This document shows, one piece after another, positions 1 through 11,419 of a stretch of 64,000 nt of DNA. Origin of the DNA: Ricinus communis (Eukaryota > Streptophyta > Magnoliopsida > Malpighiales > Euphorbiaceae); NCBI RefSeq assembly GCF_019578655.1, contig NC_063256.1, forward strand, positions 17,298,430 through 17,362,429, written 5' to 3'. The notes below the pieces were generated by a model. It was given only the letters and a program-made list of their open reading frames with translations, was not told where the DNA came from and ran no database searches. Both the position numbers and the translations under genes were made by a program. Each line of letters opens with the position of its first letter. Position 1 is the stretch's first letter.

Positions 1-125
1 GAGATAATTTTCTCCGATTGATAAATATCCCCCTATTACCGGGTTCTTTTCTAATATTTATAAATAAATATTACCCTTCTTGCGGGTTTATTTCTCATAT
101 TAAATAATTTATCCTTCTACGAGAC
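1..125. repeat. 39-bp tandem array, left segment
   Basis: These bases are about three monomers of the same head-to-tail array that fills 2712-23906. They match the paralogous stretches near 3982 and 7711 closely (for example the shared run TTTTCTCCGATTGATAAATA), which fixes register and orientation. The segment ends in GAGAC exactly where the Tekay/Del-type LTR begins. The array therefore continues to the left of the window and the retroelement is inserted into it. Confidence 0.93.
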
Positions 126-1078
126 TGTAATACTCGAAATTTTTATATTTAATAATAATTATATTGATAATGAGTTTTTATTTAAATTAATTTTATTTTA
201 TCTTTATTTGGTCTAGTTGGAATGATTTAAATGCAAAGTTTGAATTTTAGTATTAGACGAATAAATGAGTTATTTTTCTAAATCCTATTAGTGTAAATTT
301 TTAAGAAATTAATTAAGTAAATTATTTGAGACATGATTATATTTTGGTTATTCAAATTTTTCCCAAATGCATATTTATATAAGTAAAATTATATATTGGA
401 AAATTATGGTAGAAATTGTAAAGGATGTTTATAAAAGAATTTTGGAGAAATTGGTATTTTAGTTAATTAGTGGTATTAAATTTTAAGTTGTAAATTTATT
501 ATTTAAATTAATTTTGTGTTAGGACTAAATTGGAAATTTATTTTGGAATAAGGATTGAAAGTATAATTTTATTTTTATGGGGTTTTAATGGAAATTTTGT
601 GAGTTTGGTATTTTTGTAAATATTTATGTCGGGAAGGGTATTTTTATAATTATATATTTTCAATAATTCTAATTTGGCCCAAATTAATTAGTTAAGGGCT
701 TATTTGAAAGAATAAAAGAAAGTTTAGGGGTTAAATTGAAATTCTACAGGATGAAATTGTAAGTAATGGCAAAGATTAAGGGACCTAGTTGTAATAAAGA
801 AAAGTTCGGGGCTCATTGTCGATATAGAAGAAAGGAAAGAAGAGAGTATCGGGGAGAGGGAAGAAGTCGGGGGGAAGAAGAGGGAGTCTCACAGCCGGTG
901 TTCCGCGTCAAGTGATTAGTGTAGTCCGCCTTTAGAAGCTTTGATTGTTGTTTCGATGGTGGGCACCGCAGCCAGTTTTAGTGCAGAGTGAGGTTGCAGT
1001 CGTGTCATGAACTACCTCATCATCGCATTAGGCATCGCCTTATTAAGTTGCGCCGAAGTTAGTGCCTGGGAAGTCGAG
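126..1078 (+). repeat. 5' LTR of the deleted Tekay/Del-like element
   Basis: It begins TGTAATACTCG. Its first 562 bases align without net gaps to the right-hand copy at 2150-2711, with roughly a dozen to fifteen mismatches. The right boundary is inferred from the primer-like motif that follows; no clean CA terminus is visible, so it may be off by tens of bases. The part from about 830 to 1060 is richer in G+C and has no counterpart in the truncated right LTR. Confidence 0.65.
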
Positions 1079-1079
1079 C

Positions 1080-1091
1080 GGATATCAGAGC
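1080..1091 (+). other. Primer-binding-site-like motif (tRNA-iMet type)
   Basis: The bases GATATCAGAGC resemble TGGTATCAGAGC, the complement of the initiator-Met tRNA 3' end used as primer by many plant gypsy and copia elements. It lies about 955 bp after the LTR start. One or two mismatches fit an old element. Confidence 0.5.
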
Positions 1092-1849
1092 TTTTATGGT
1101 TGAGTTGGTGATTGTAAGGAGCTTAAGAAAGGTGGCAGGAGTATTTTCTGATGCTCGGAATCCAGAGAAACTTAAGTGAACACTATTTATTTTTCTAAGT
1201 AATAAAAGCGTTTTAAAATACAATATTGCACCCAGTCCCGTAAGAATGCATATGGCATTTCACTATTAGGCATGCATAAATTCATTTTAGGGCATGCATC
1301 ATACATCATGCATTGCAACCCACGGTGATAGGGGCATCATCACCTTGGTGCGCGATATTGTAGAATTTTATATAAAGAGAAATGGCTGGAGATTTTATAA
1401 TTTTACAAAAGTATTTTTCCAAGATGATAAAGCTTTATCAGTGATGATTATAAAGTAAATAAATAAGTAAATTTTTCAAAGTAAATTGTGTTAGCTTGGG
1501 AATTCTCTAGATGACGAGTGAGATTCTTTGTGAGAGAGTAAGTCTGTGATATATAAGCCCCATGTTGGATTATAAAGGAGGCTTTTGGATTTTAGTCAAA
1601 GAGGAATCTTGTGTCAGGATGGCATGGATTGTGTCGGTTGATGCGATCAGATGGATGTTATGTCGAGGATGATGTGATGTGGATGTTAAGAATTTTCTGC
1701 GCGTGTAAGGACATGTCATTAGGAAGGAAATTTGGTGAGTGGATTTTTGGCAGGATCAGAGTTGGCCCTTCTTGTGTGGAAACCCTTGGTTTTATCGGCA
1801 GGTTGGTGAGGTGGCATGTAAGTTGGCTTGCCGCCAAGTAATGTTCTCT

Positions 1850-2090
1850 AAGGTCAAATCCAGTTGTTCGTAGGTCTGAGTTGAGGAAGTATATTTTTGA
1901 TCCTTTGCTCGTGTTGGATCCTCAGTGTGTGGATGTAAGTAAAGATTTGGTTTCCGAGGAGCCGTAAATCAAGATCGCCAGTTTTGCTAAAGGGTTTTCT
2001 CGATGAGTCTTGTGGTTGAGTTTATTTTTGCCGAGGAAAAGTTCTCGAGAAGCCGAGTGGAGATGAGAGGTTCCTAATTAGTTTCAGTCT
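1850..2090 (+). pseudogene. Degenerate C-terminal end of Ty3-gypsy pol
   Basis: At 1881-1967 the plus strand reads LRKYIFDPLLVLD... and runs to SKDLVSEEP before a stop. This resembles the segment after the VFHVSMLRKY motif in the integrase tail of Tekay/Del elements, where a conserved aspartate-proline and VLD follow. A later frame gives EAEWR, reminiscent of the EATWE motif near the end of such proteins. Stops and frame changes show it is dead. It sits between the deletion and the purine tract, its expected place. Confidence 0.65.
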
Positions 2091-2136
2091 TGAGTGAAGC
2101 CCCTTTTCTTTTAAATTTGAGGACAAATTTTTTTTT

Positions 2137-2149
2137 AAGGGGGGGAGAA
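2137..2149 (+). other. Polypurine tract
   Basis: A run of A and G (AAGGGGGGGAGAA) ends immediately before the TG of the right-hand LTR. This is the standard plus-strand primer position of an LTR retrotransposon and fixes the element's orientation. Confidence 0.85.
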
Positions 2150-2711
2150 TGTAATACCCAGAATTTTTATATTTAATAATAATTATATTAATAATGAGTT
2201 TTTATTTAAATTAATTTTATTTTATCTTTATTTGGTCTAGTTGGAATGATTTAAATGCAAAGTTTGAATTTTAGTATTAGACGAATAAATGAGTTATTTT
2301 TATAAATCCTATTAGTTTAAATTTTTAAGAAATTAATTAAGTAAATTATTTGAGACATGATTATATTTTGGTTATTCAAATTTTCCCCAAATGCATATTT
2401 ATATAAGTAAAATTATATCTTGGAAAATTATGGTAGAAATTGTAAAGGATGTTTATAAAAGAATTTTGGAGAAATTGGTATTTTAATTAATTAGTGGTAT
2501 TAAATTTTAAGTTGGAAATTTATTATTTAAATTAATTTTGTGTTAGGACTAAATTGAAAATTTATTTTGGAATAAGGATTGAAAGTATAATTTTATTTTT
2601 ATGGGGTTTTAATGGAAAATTTGTGAGTTTGGTATTTTTGTAAATATTTATGTCGGCAAGGGTATTTTTATAATTGTGTATTTTCAATAATTCTAATTTG
2701 GCCCAAATTAA
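2150..2711 (+). repeat. 3' LTR, truncated
   Basis: It matches 126-687 base for base apart from scattered substitutions, then stops at GCCCAAATTAA and passes directly into satellite. About 390 bp of LTR present in the left copy are lacking. In the paralogous array copy near 7824-8024, about 200 bp of satellite lie between the insertion point and the sequence seen here after the LTR, so one deletion probably removed both. Confidence 0.8.
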
Positions 2712-4212
2712 ACAGGGTTATTTTCTTATATCGATAAATATACACCTTTTACGTAGTTATTTTCTCATATTATAAATTAACGCATTACAAGGGTTGTTTT
2801 CTCATACTCACAAATATACCAAAATTAAGGGGTTATTTTCTCCGATTGATAAATATCCCCGTATTACGAGTTTTTTTTCTCATATTAAAAAATCTACTCC
2901 ATCTACGAGGCTGTTTTGTCAGACTCGCAATTACACTACTTTTACGGGGTTGTTTTCTCAGATTCGTAAATATACACGTTTTACGGTGTTATTTTCTTAT
3001 ATTGATAAATATACCACTTTTACGGGCTCATTTTCTCATATTAAATTATTAGCACTATTATGGGATTGTTTTGTCAAATTCATAAATATACACGTTTTAC
3101 GAAATTTTTTTTAAATCGACAAATATACCTCTTTTACAGGGTTGTCTTCTCATATTATAAAATTAACCCATTTAAGGGGTTGTTTTCTCAATCACAAATA
3201 TACAAAAAATACGGGGTTATTTTCTCCGATTGATAAATGACCCCGTATTACGGAGTTCTTTTCTCATATTAAAAAATTTACCCCATCTACGAGGCTATTT
3301 TCTCAGACTCGCAATTTTACTACTTTTACGGGGTTGGTTTTTCAAATTCATAAATATATACGTTTTACGGAGTTATTTTCTTATATGGATTAATATACCA
3401 CTTTTACAGGGTCGTTTTCTCATATTAAATAATTGGCACTATTATGGGGTTGTTTTGTCAAATTCATAAATATACATGTTTTACGGGGTTATTTTCTTAT
3501 ATCGACAAATATACCTATTTTACGAGGTTGTTTTCTCATATTCTAAAATTAACCCATCTAAGGGGTTATTTTCTCATAATATACCAAAATTATAGGTGTA
3601 TTTTCTCCAATTGATAATATCCCCGTATTATGGGATTATTTTATCATATTAAAAAATTTACCATTTCTACATGGTTGTTTTCTCAAACTCGCAATTACAC
3701 TACTTTTACGGGATTGTTTCCTCATATTCATAAATATACACATTTTATGGGGTTATTTCCTTATATTGATAAATATACCACTTTTACGGGGTCGTTTTCA
3801 CATATTAAATTATTAGCACTATTATGGGGTTGTTTTGTCAAATTCATAAATATACATGTTTTCCAAGGTTATTTTCTTGTATCGACAAATATACCTCTTT
3901 TACGGGGTTGTTTTCTCATATTCTAAAATTAACGCATTTAAGGGGTTTTGTTTTCTCATACTCATAGATATACCAAAATTACGGGATAATTTTCTCCGAT
4001 TGATAAATATCTCCCAATTACCGGGTTGTTTTCTAATATTTATAAATAAATATTACCTCTCTTGCGGGATTATTTCTCATATTAAATAATTTACTCTTCT
4101 ATGAGACTGTTTTCTCAGCCTCGCAATTACACTACTCTTAGGGGGTTGTTTTCTAATATTCATAAATATATACATTTTACGGGGTTATTTTTTCTTATAT
4201 TGATAAATATAC
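2712..4212. repeat. 39-bp satellite array, second segment
   Basis: This is tandem 39-bp monomers in the same orientation as the rest of the array. The stretch aligns to about 6480-7940 at a constant offset of about 3727 bp. Subtracting the inserted solo LTR and its target duplication (2262 bp) leaves a true repeat period of about 1465 bp. Open frames here are a by-product of the 39-bp period, not genes. Confidence 0.93.
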
Positions 4213-4831
4213 ATCACGACCCACAGTGGGCGTGGCCGACAGGAATGGGTAGGCTTAAGGCCACCGTAGTAAGCGACACTCACTGATTTAAATAAATCTC
4301 ATCTCAAATTAATATTATTAAAGCCACAATTTATCTTAATAGTTACACTTTACAAAATTACTTGGTCTACCGGAAAAACTAGGGCGAGACCCGAAGCTCG
4401 GAAAATTACAACCGATACATTTACTATTACTACTGCGGAGAATCTAAGATTTACCAATTTACATACCAAATCAAATACATCACCCGATGATGAAGGAGTC
4501 GGGTTATTGAATAAGAGTCGCGGGAGAACTAACAGTCACGAATCTGAAAAACATAAATGGAGGTATGGGTCTAGAGTGAGTTAAAATCAAATAATCTAGG
4601 ACTATTGCTTCTTCTCAGAAAACATAGATTATTCAAATCAGTATATCAAACCATACTATAATCATACCCTACTATTTCCTTCACATAAAATATTAATCAT
4701 TCGAATCAAAATATCAACCATGCACGTAAATACAAATCACATTATAATCAAATACCATAATAAATAAATAAATAAAAATATGTATTTACTTTTACGGGAC
4801 GAGTGGCTCGGTAGAACCCTAAACCCCAAAA

Positions 4832-5110
4832 TCTAGTAGCCATTCGGCTCTCTTAATCCAATAAGGCCGAGAGCAATGCTCGACCGGGGACCTTACCTCC
4901 GATCGGTCACTTAAATATCCAAATAAGAAATCTAGTAGCCATTCGGCTCTCTTAATCCAATAAGATGGCCAAGGAAGCAATGCTCGACCGGGGACCTTAC
5001 CTCCTGGTCCCGTATCGAAATAAGCCAAGGCGATGCTCGACCGGGGACCTTACCTCCGGCAATTTACACAAATCAGCCCAGAGAGCCATGCTCGACCAGG
5101 GCAAACCCAT
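4832..5110 (-). repeat. Minisatellite inside the solo LTR
   Basis: A block starting TCTAGTAGCCATTCGGCTC at 4832 recurs at 4931, a 99-bp step. Within this stretch the motif GCTCGACCGGGGACCTTACC occurs at about 4878, 4982 and 5036, with a fourth weaker copy at about 5090. The related LTR near 63.0 kb has only two diverged forms of this motif, so it expanded in this lineage of LTRs. Confidence 0.8.
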
Positions 5111-6404
5111 AAATATCTTATTACATGTCGTGATCATTCGATGCGCGATCACGATGTAACCCATCGGTGGCATGTTCTAAGCCACATTTCCCAATTCGCA
5201 ATCATCACATATAATAAATATCATTATCCGATGAACTCAACCAACACATATCGGAAATAAAGATTAAAGATTTAAGGTAAAACAACGTGCAATTTGTGAG
5301 GGGAAAAATAATAACGCTTATCTTATTATAACATACTAATAATAATATTTATATTATTTCAAATATTAATAATCAAGTGAAATCATTTATTTTGCGATAC
5401 TAATAATCATATTAAGCACAAATTCTAAATAGCATATTAAAATCGGACTAGCAATAAAAGATTAAATGACTTTAACTCACGGATTTGATGCGTTCCACGA
5501 TCGCTCCAGCCTTGGGTGGGTGGCGGGAAAACTGAATTATCTAATAACAAAAGACATACAATTAATAGACATTCAAATTTTTCCTAAACTTAGACCCTAA
5601 GGTCATTTCAGAATTAAATTGGACTCGAGGATTCTAGAAATTTGTGAACCTCCCTAAATTACGGATATTTACCCCCCGTAAAACGGGTTCGAGGACTGCC
5701 AAAACATATCAAACATGTTTGGAATTAATAACGGGGTAGGGCCACAGAGCGCATTAATATTTTCCGACTCCAAAACACCACAATCCAAACAATTTAATTT
5801 GATTTATTTTTAAACCACCCAACATGAAGCAATTAATAGCCTCAATAACATTCTAATATTATAACAAAATTTTTTAGAGTCTAAAATAAAATTATACCGA
5901 GTTAAAAATTGAAATATTTCGCGCGTCCAGGAAAACCTTTGGGTCGGAGTAGAAGCGGTCCACCTCGCTGTGATGTCGAATTGAATCCGGGAGCGCCTAC
6001 ATGACTGCTCAGTTCACGAGTCAGTACAAAGTTTTGGTAGGAAAGTGGTAGCGAATTGTTGATGGAAAGTCATTGCTCCGCGACCTTCCAGGCTGCCGGC
6101 AAGGATTTTCCGAAGCGGAGGAGTTGCTTCCGGGGTTTTGGGGATGGGAGTCGATTCAGCGTCGGTTTGTGGAAAGGATGCCGGCGGAGGCCAGATCGGC
6201 GATGGCGACCTCTTCGTCCTTCGTCGGTGTCGTGCGGAAAGGAATGAGGAGGGAAGGCGTTCTTTGAGCGGCGGTGGCGGGCTGGTATGCGTGGGCGGTC
6301 GGGGGAGAAGGCGGTCGGCGGGGAGGGAGAAGGGAAAGCGGTCGGGCGTGGGGAGTGAAGGGAAGGAAGGAGGAAGGAAAGAGAGAGGAGGAGAAAAGGA
6401 GAGA

Positions 6405-6450
6405 TTTTTTTTTTTTTAAATATATATATATATATATATAATTATTATTA
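6405..6450. repeat. Simple repeats: T-run, (TA)n, ATT-rich
   Basis: A run of 13 T is followed by about eleven TA units and then ATT units, close to the 5' end of the minus-strand solo LTR. Confidence 0.9.
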
Positions 6451-9400
6451 TTACAACTAAGGGTGTTACAATACCACTTTTACGGGGTTATTTTCTCATA
6501 TTATAAAATTAACGCATTAAAGGGGTTGTTTTCTCATACTCACAAATATACCAAAATTAAGGGGTTATTTTCTCCGATTGATAAATATCCCGTATTACAG
6601 TTTGTTTTCTCATATTAAAAATCTACTCCATCTACGAGGTGGACTTTTGTCGGACTACGCATTCCTACTACTACAGGCTTGTTTTCTCAGATTCGTAAAT
6701 AAACACGTTTTACGGTGTTATTTCTTATATTGATAAATATACCACTTTTACGGGGTCATTTTCTTATATTAAATTATTAGCACTATTATGGGATTGTTTT
6801 GTCAAATTCATAAATATACACGTTTTACGGAATTTTTTTTAAATCGACAAACATACCTCTCTTATAGGGTTGTGTTTCTCATATTATGAAATTAACCCAT
6901 TTAAGGGATTGTTTTCTCATAGTCACATATACCAAAAATACAGGGTTATTTTCTCCGATTGATAAATGACCCCGTATTACGGAGTTCTTTTCTCATATTA
7001 AAAAATTTACCCCTTCTAGGAGGCTATTTTCTCAGACTTGCAATTTTATTACTTTTACGGGGTTATTTTTTCAAATTCATAAATATACACGTTTTACGGG
7101 GTTATTTTCTTATATGGATTAATATACCACTTTTACAGGGTCGTTTTCTCATATTAAATAATTAGCACTATTATGGGGTTGTTTTGTCAAATTTATAAAT
7201 ATACATGTTTTACGGGGTTACTTTCTTATATCGACAAATATACCTCTTTTATGAGATTGTTTTCTCATATTCTAAAATTAACCCATCTAAGGGGTTATTT
7301 TCTCATAATATACCAAAATTATAGGTGTATTTTCTCCAATTGATAAATATCCCCGTATTATGGGATTATTTTATCATATTAAAAAATTTACTATTTCTAC
7401 AAGGTTGTTTTCTCAAACTCGCAATTTTACTACTTTTACAGGGTTGTTTTTTCAAATTCATAAATATACGCGTTTTATGGGGTTATTTTCTTATATTGAT
7501 AAATATACCACTTTTACGGGGTCGTTTTCACATATTCAATTATTAGCACTATCATAGGGTTGTTTTGTCAAATTCATAAATATACATGTTTTCCGAGGTT
7601 ATTTTCTTGTATCGACAAATATACCTCTTTTACGGGGTTATTTTCTCATATTCTAAAATTAACCCATTTAAGGGGTTTTATTTTCTCATACTCATAGATA
7701 TACCAAAATTACGAGATAATTTTCTCCGATTGATAAATATCCCCTATTACCGGTTGTTTTCTAATATTTATAGATAAATATTACCCCTCTTGCGGGGTTA
7801 TTTCTCATATTAAATATTTTACCCTTCTACGAGACTGTTTTCTAAGCCTCGCAATTACGCTACTCTTTAGGGTTTGTTTTCTAATATTCATAAATATACA
7901 CATTTTACGGGGTTATTTTTTCTTATATTGATAAATATACTACTTTTACGGGGTTGTGTTCTCATATTAAATTATTAGCACTATTATGGGGTTGTTTTCT
8001 CAAATCCATAAATATACATATTTTACGGGGTTATTTTCTTATATCGATAAATATACACCTTTTACGGAGTTATTTTCTCATATTATAAAATTAACACATT
8101 AAAGGGGTTGTTTTCTCATACTCCCAAATATACCAAAATTAAGGGGTTATTTTCTCCGATTGATAAATATCCCCATATTACGAGTTTATTTTCTCATATT
8201 AAAAAATTTACTCCATCTACGAGGCTGTTTTATCTGACTCGCAAATTACACTACTTTTACGAGGTTGTTTACTCAGATTCGCAATTACACTACTTTTACG
8301 AGATTGTTTCCTCATATTCATAAATATTCACGTTTGATGGGGTTATTTTCTTATATTGATAAATATACCACTTTTACGGGGTCGTTTTCGCATATTAAAT
8401 TATTAGCACTATCATGGGGTTATTTTGTCAAATTCATAAATATACACGTTTTCTGGGGTTATTTTCTTGTATCGACAAATATACCTCTTTTACAGGGTTG
8501 TTTTCTCATATTCTAAAATTAACCCATTTAAGGGATTTTATTTTCATATACTCATAGATATACCAAAATTACGGGATCATTTTCTCTGATTGATAAATAC
8601 CTCCATATTACCGGGTTGTTTTCTAATATTTATAAATTTATCCCTCTTACGGGGTTATTTTCTCATATTAAAATTTTTTACCATTCTACGAGACAATTTT
8701 CTAACCCTCACAATTACACTACTCTTAGGGAGTTGTTTTCTAAAATTCATAAATATACACATTTTACGGGGTTATTTTTTCTTATATTGATCAATATACC
8801 ACTTTTACGGGATCATTTTCTCATATTAAATTATTAGCACTATTATGGAGTTATTTTCTTAAATTCATAAATATACACGTTTTACAATGTTATTTTCTTA
8901 TATCAATAAATATACACCTTTTACGGAGTTATTTTCTCATATTATAAAATTAACGCATTAAAGGGGTTGTTCTCTCATACTCACAAATATACCAAAATTA
9001 AGAGGTTTTTTTCTCCGATTGATAAATATCCCCGTATTACGAGTTTATTTTCTCATATTAAAAAATCTACTCCATCTACGAGGCTGTTTTGTCAAACTCG
9101 CAATTACACTACTTTTACGGGGTTGTTTCCTCAGATTCGTATATATACATGTTTTACGGTGTTATTTTCTTATATTGATAAATAAAACACTTTTAGGGGG
9201 TCGTTTTCTCATATTAATTTATTAGCACTATTATGGGATTGTTTTGTCCAATTCATAGATATACACGTTTTACAGGATTTTTCTTAATTCGATAAATATA
9301 CCCCTTTTACAGGGTTGTTTTCTCATATTATAAAATTAACCCATTTAAGCGGTTGTTTTCTCATACTGACAAATATACCAAAAGTACGGGGTTATTTTCT

Positions 9401-11419
9401 TTAATTGATAAATGACCCCGTATTACGGGGTTATTTTCTTATATTAAAAAATTTACCCCTTCTACGAGGCTATTTTGTCAGATTTGGGGTTGTTTTCTCA
9501 GATTCGTAAATATACACGTTTTATGGTGTTATTTTCTTATATTTTACGAGGTCGTTTTCTCATATTAAATTATTAGCACTATTATGGGGTTGTTTTGGCA
9601 AATTCATAAATATACAGGTTTTATGGGATTTTATTTAAATCGACAAATATACCCCTTTTACGGCGTTGTTTTCTCATATTATAAAATTAACCCAATTTAA
9701 GAGGTTGTTTTCTCATACTCACAAATATACCAAAAAAATGGGGTGATTTTCTCCGATTGATAAATGACCCTGTATTAAGGGGTTCTTTTCTCATATGAAA
9801 AAATTTACCCCTTCTATGTGGCTATTTTCTCAGAGTAGCAATTTCACTACTTTTACGGGGTTGTTTTTTCAAATTCATAAATATACATGTTTTACGGGGT
9901 TATTTTCTTATATCGATAAATATACCTCTTTTACGAGGTTGTTTTCTCATATTCTAAAATTAACCCATCTAAGGGGTTATTTTCTCATAATATATCAAAA
10001 TTAGGGGGTTATTTCTCTTATTGATAAATATCCCCGTATTACGGGGTTGTTCTCTCATACTAAAGAATTTACCCCTTATACGAGGCTGTTTTCTCAGACT
10101 CGAAGTTACACTACTTTTACGGGGTTGTTTTCTCAAATTCATGAATATACATATTTTACGGGGTTATTTTTTATATTGATAAATATACCATTTTTACGAA
10201 GGCCGTTTTCTCATATTAAATTCTTAGCACTATTATAGGGTTGTTTTTTTAAATTCATAAATATACACGTTTTACGATATCATTTTCTCATATCGATAAA
10301 TATACCTATTTTACGGGGTTGTTTTCTCAAACTTTAAAATTAACCCATTTATGGGGTTGACAGATATCCCCGTATTACGGGGTTAGTTTCTAATATCTAT
10401 AAATATACTCCTCTTACGGGGTTGTTTTCTCATATTAAGAAATTTACCCCTTCTACGAGGCTGTTTTCACAGACTCGCAATTACACTACTTTTATAGGGT
10501 TCTTTTCTCAGATTCATAAATATATACGTTTTACGGGGTTATTTTCTTATAATGATAAATATACCACTTTTACGGGTTCATTTTCTCATATTAAATTATT
10601 AGCATTATTATAAGGTTCTTTTGTCACATTCATAAATATATGCGTTCTACAATGTTATTTTCATATATCGATAAATATACCCCTTTTATGAGGTTGTTTC
10701 CTCATGTCATAAAATTAACCAATTTAAGCTGTTGTTTCCCAATCACAAATATATCAAAATTATGGAGTTATTTTCTCATATTGATAAATATGCATGTATT
10801 ACGGGTTTTTTTTCTCATATTAAAAAATTAACCCCTTCTACGAGGCTGTTTTCTCAGACTCGCAATTACACTATTTTTACGGGATTCTTTTTTCAGATTC
10901 ATAAATATGCACGTTTTACAGGGTTATTTTCTTATATTAATAAATATACCACTTTTACAGGGTCATTTTCTCATATTAAATTATTAGCACTATTATGGGG
11001 TTGTTTTGTCAAATTCATAAATATACAAGTTTTACGGGGTTATTTTCTTATATTCTAAAATTAACCCATTTAAGGAGTTGTTTTCTCATACTCACAAATA
11101 TACCAATATTACGGGGTTATTTCCACCGATTGATGAATATCCACGTATTACATTATTATTTTCTCATATTATAACATTTACCCCTTCTACGAGACTGTTT
11201 TCTCAGACTCGCAATTACACTACTTTTACACGGTTGTTTTCTCAAATTCATAAATATACATGCTTTACGAGGTTATTTACTTATATTGATAAATATACCA
11301 CTTTTACAAGGTCGTTTTCTAATATTAAATTATTAGCATTATTATGGGGTTATTTTGTCAAATTCATAAATATACATGTTTTACGGGATTATTTTCTTAT
11401 ATCGATAAATATACCCCTT

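Larger units (their letters stand above)
126..2711 (+). mobile_element. Deleted Tekay/Del-like Ty3-gypsy element inside the satellite
   Basis: Two direct copies of an LTR that starts TGTAATAC flank about 1 kb of internal sequence. The internal part keeps a primer-site-like motif, a degenerate end of pol and a purine tract just before the second LTR, which is the order of a plus-strand Ty3-gypsy element. Gag, protease, RT and most of integrase are missing. The right LTR stops after 562 bp, directly against satellite. The clade name rests on LTR termini, PBS type and the pol tail motif, and is inference. Confidence 0.8.
4213..6470 (-). mobile_element. Solo LTR, Tekay/Del-like, 2258 bp, minus orientation
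   Basis: On the minus strand it begins TGTAACACCC and ends near GGGTCGTGA. It is flanked on both sides by ATAC (4209-4212 and 6471-6474), a target-site duplication within a satellite monomer. It shares motifs with the LTR at 60988-63909: the AAGCCTACCCATTCC block near the 3' end and the CGAGCATTGCTCTC block. No internal domain or second LTR is present, so it is best read as a solo LTR from LTR-LTR recombination. GC-rich 5930-6400 forms open frames that I regard as LTR leader, not genes. Confidence 0.85.

Noticed and set aside
6056..6419. Overlapping GC-rich open frames on the plus strand
   Set aside because: They lie in the solo LTR and antisense to its leader; composition is low-complexity (GGA/GGC-rich) and three frames are open over the same bases.
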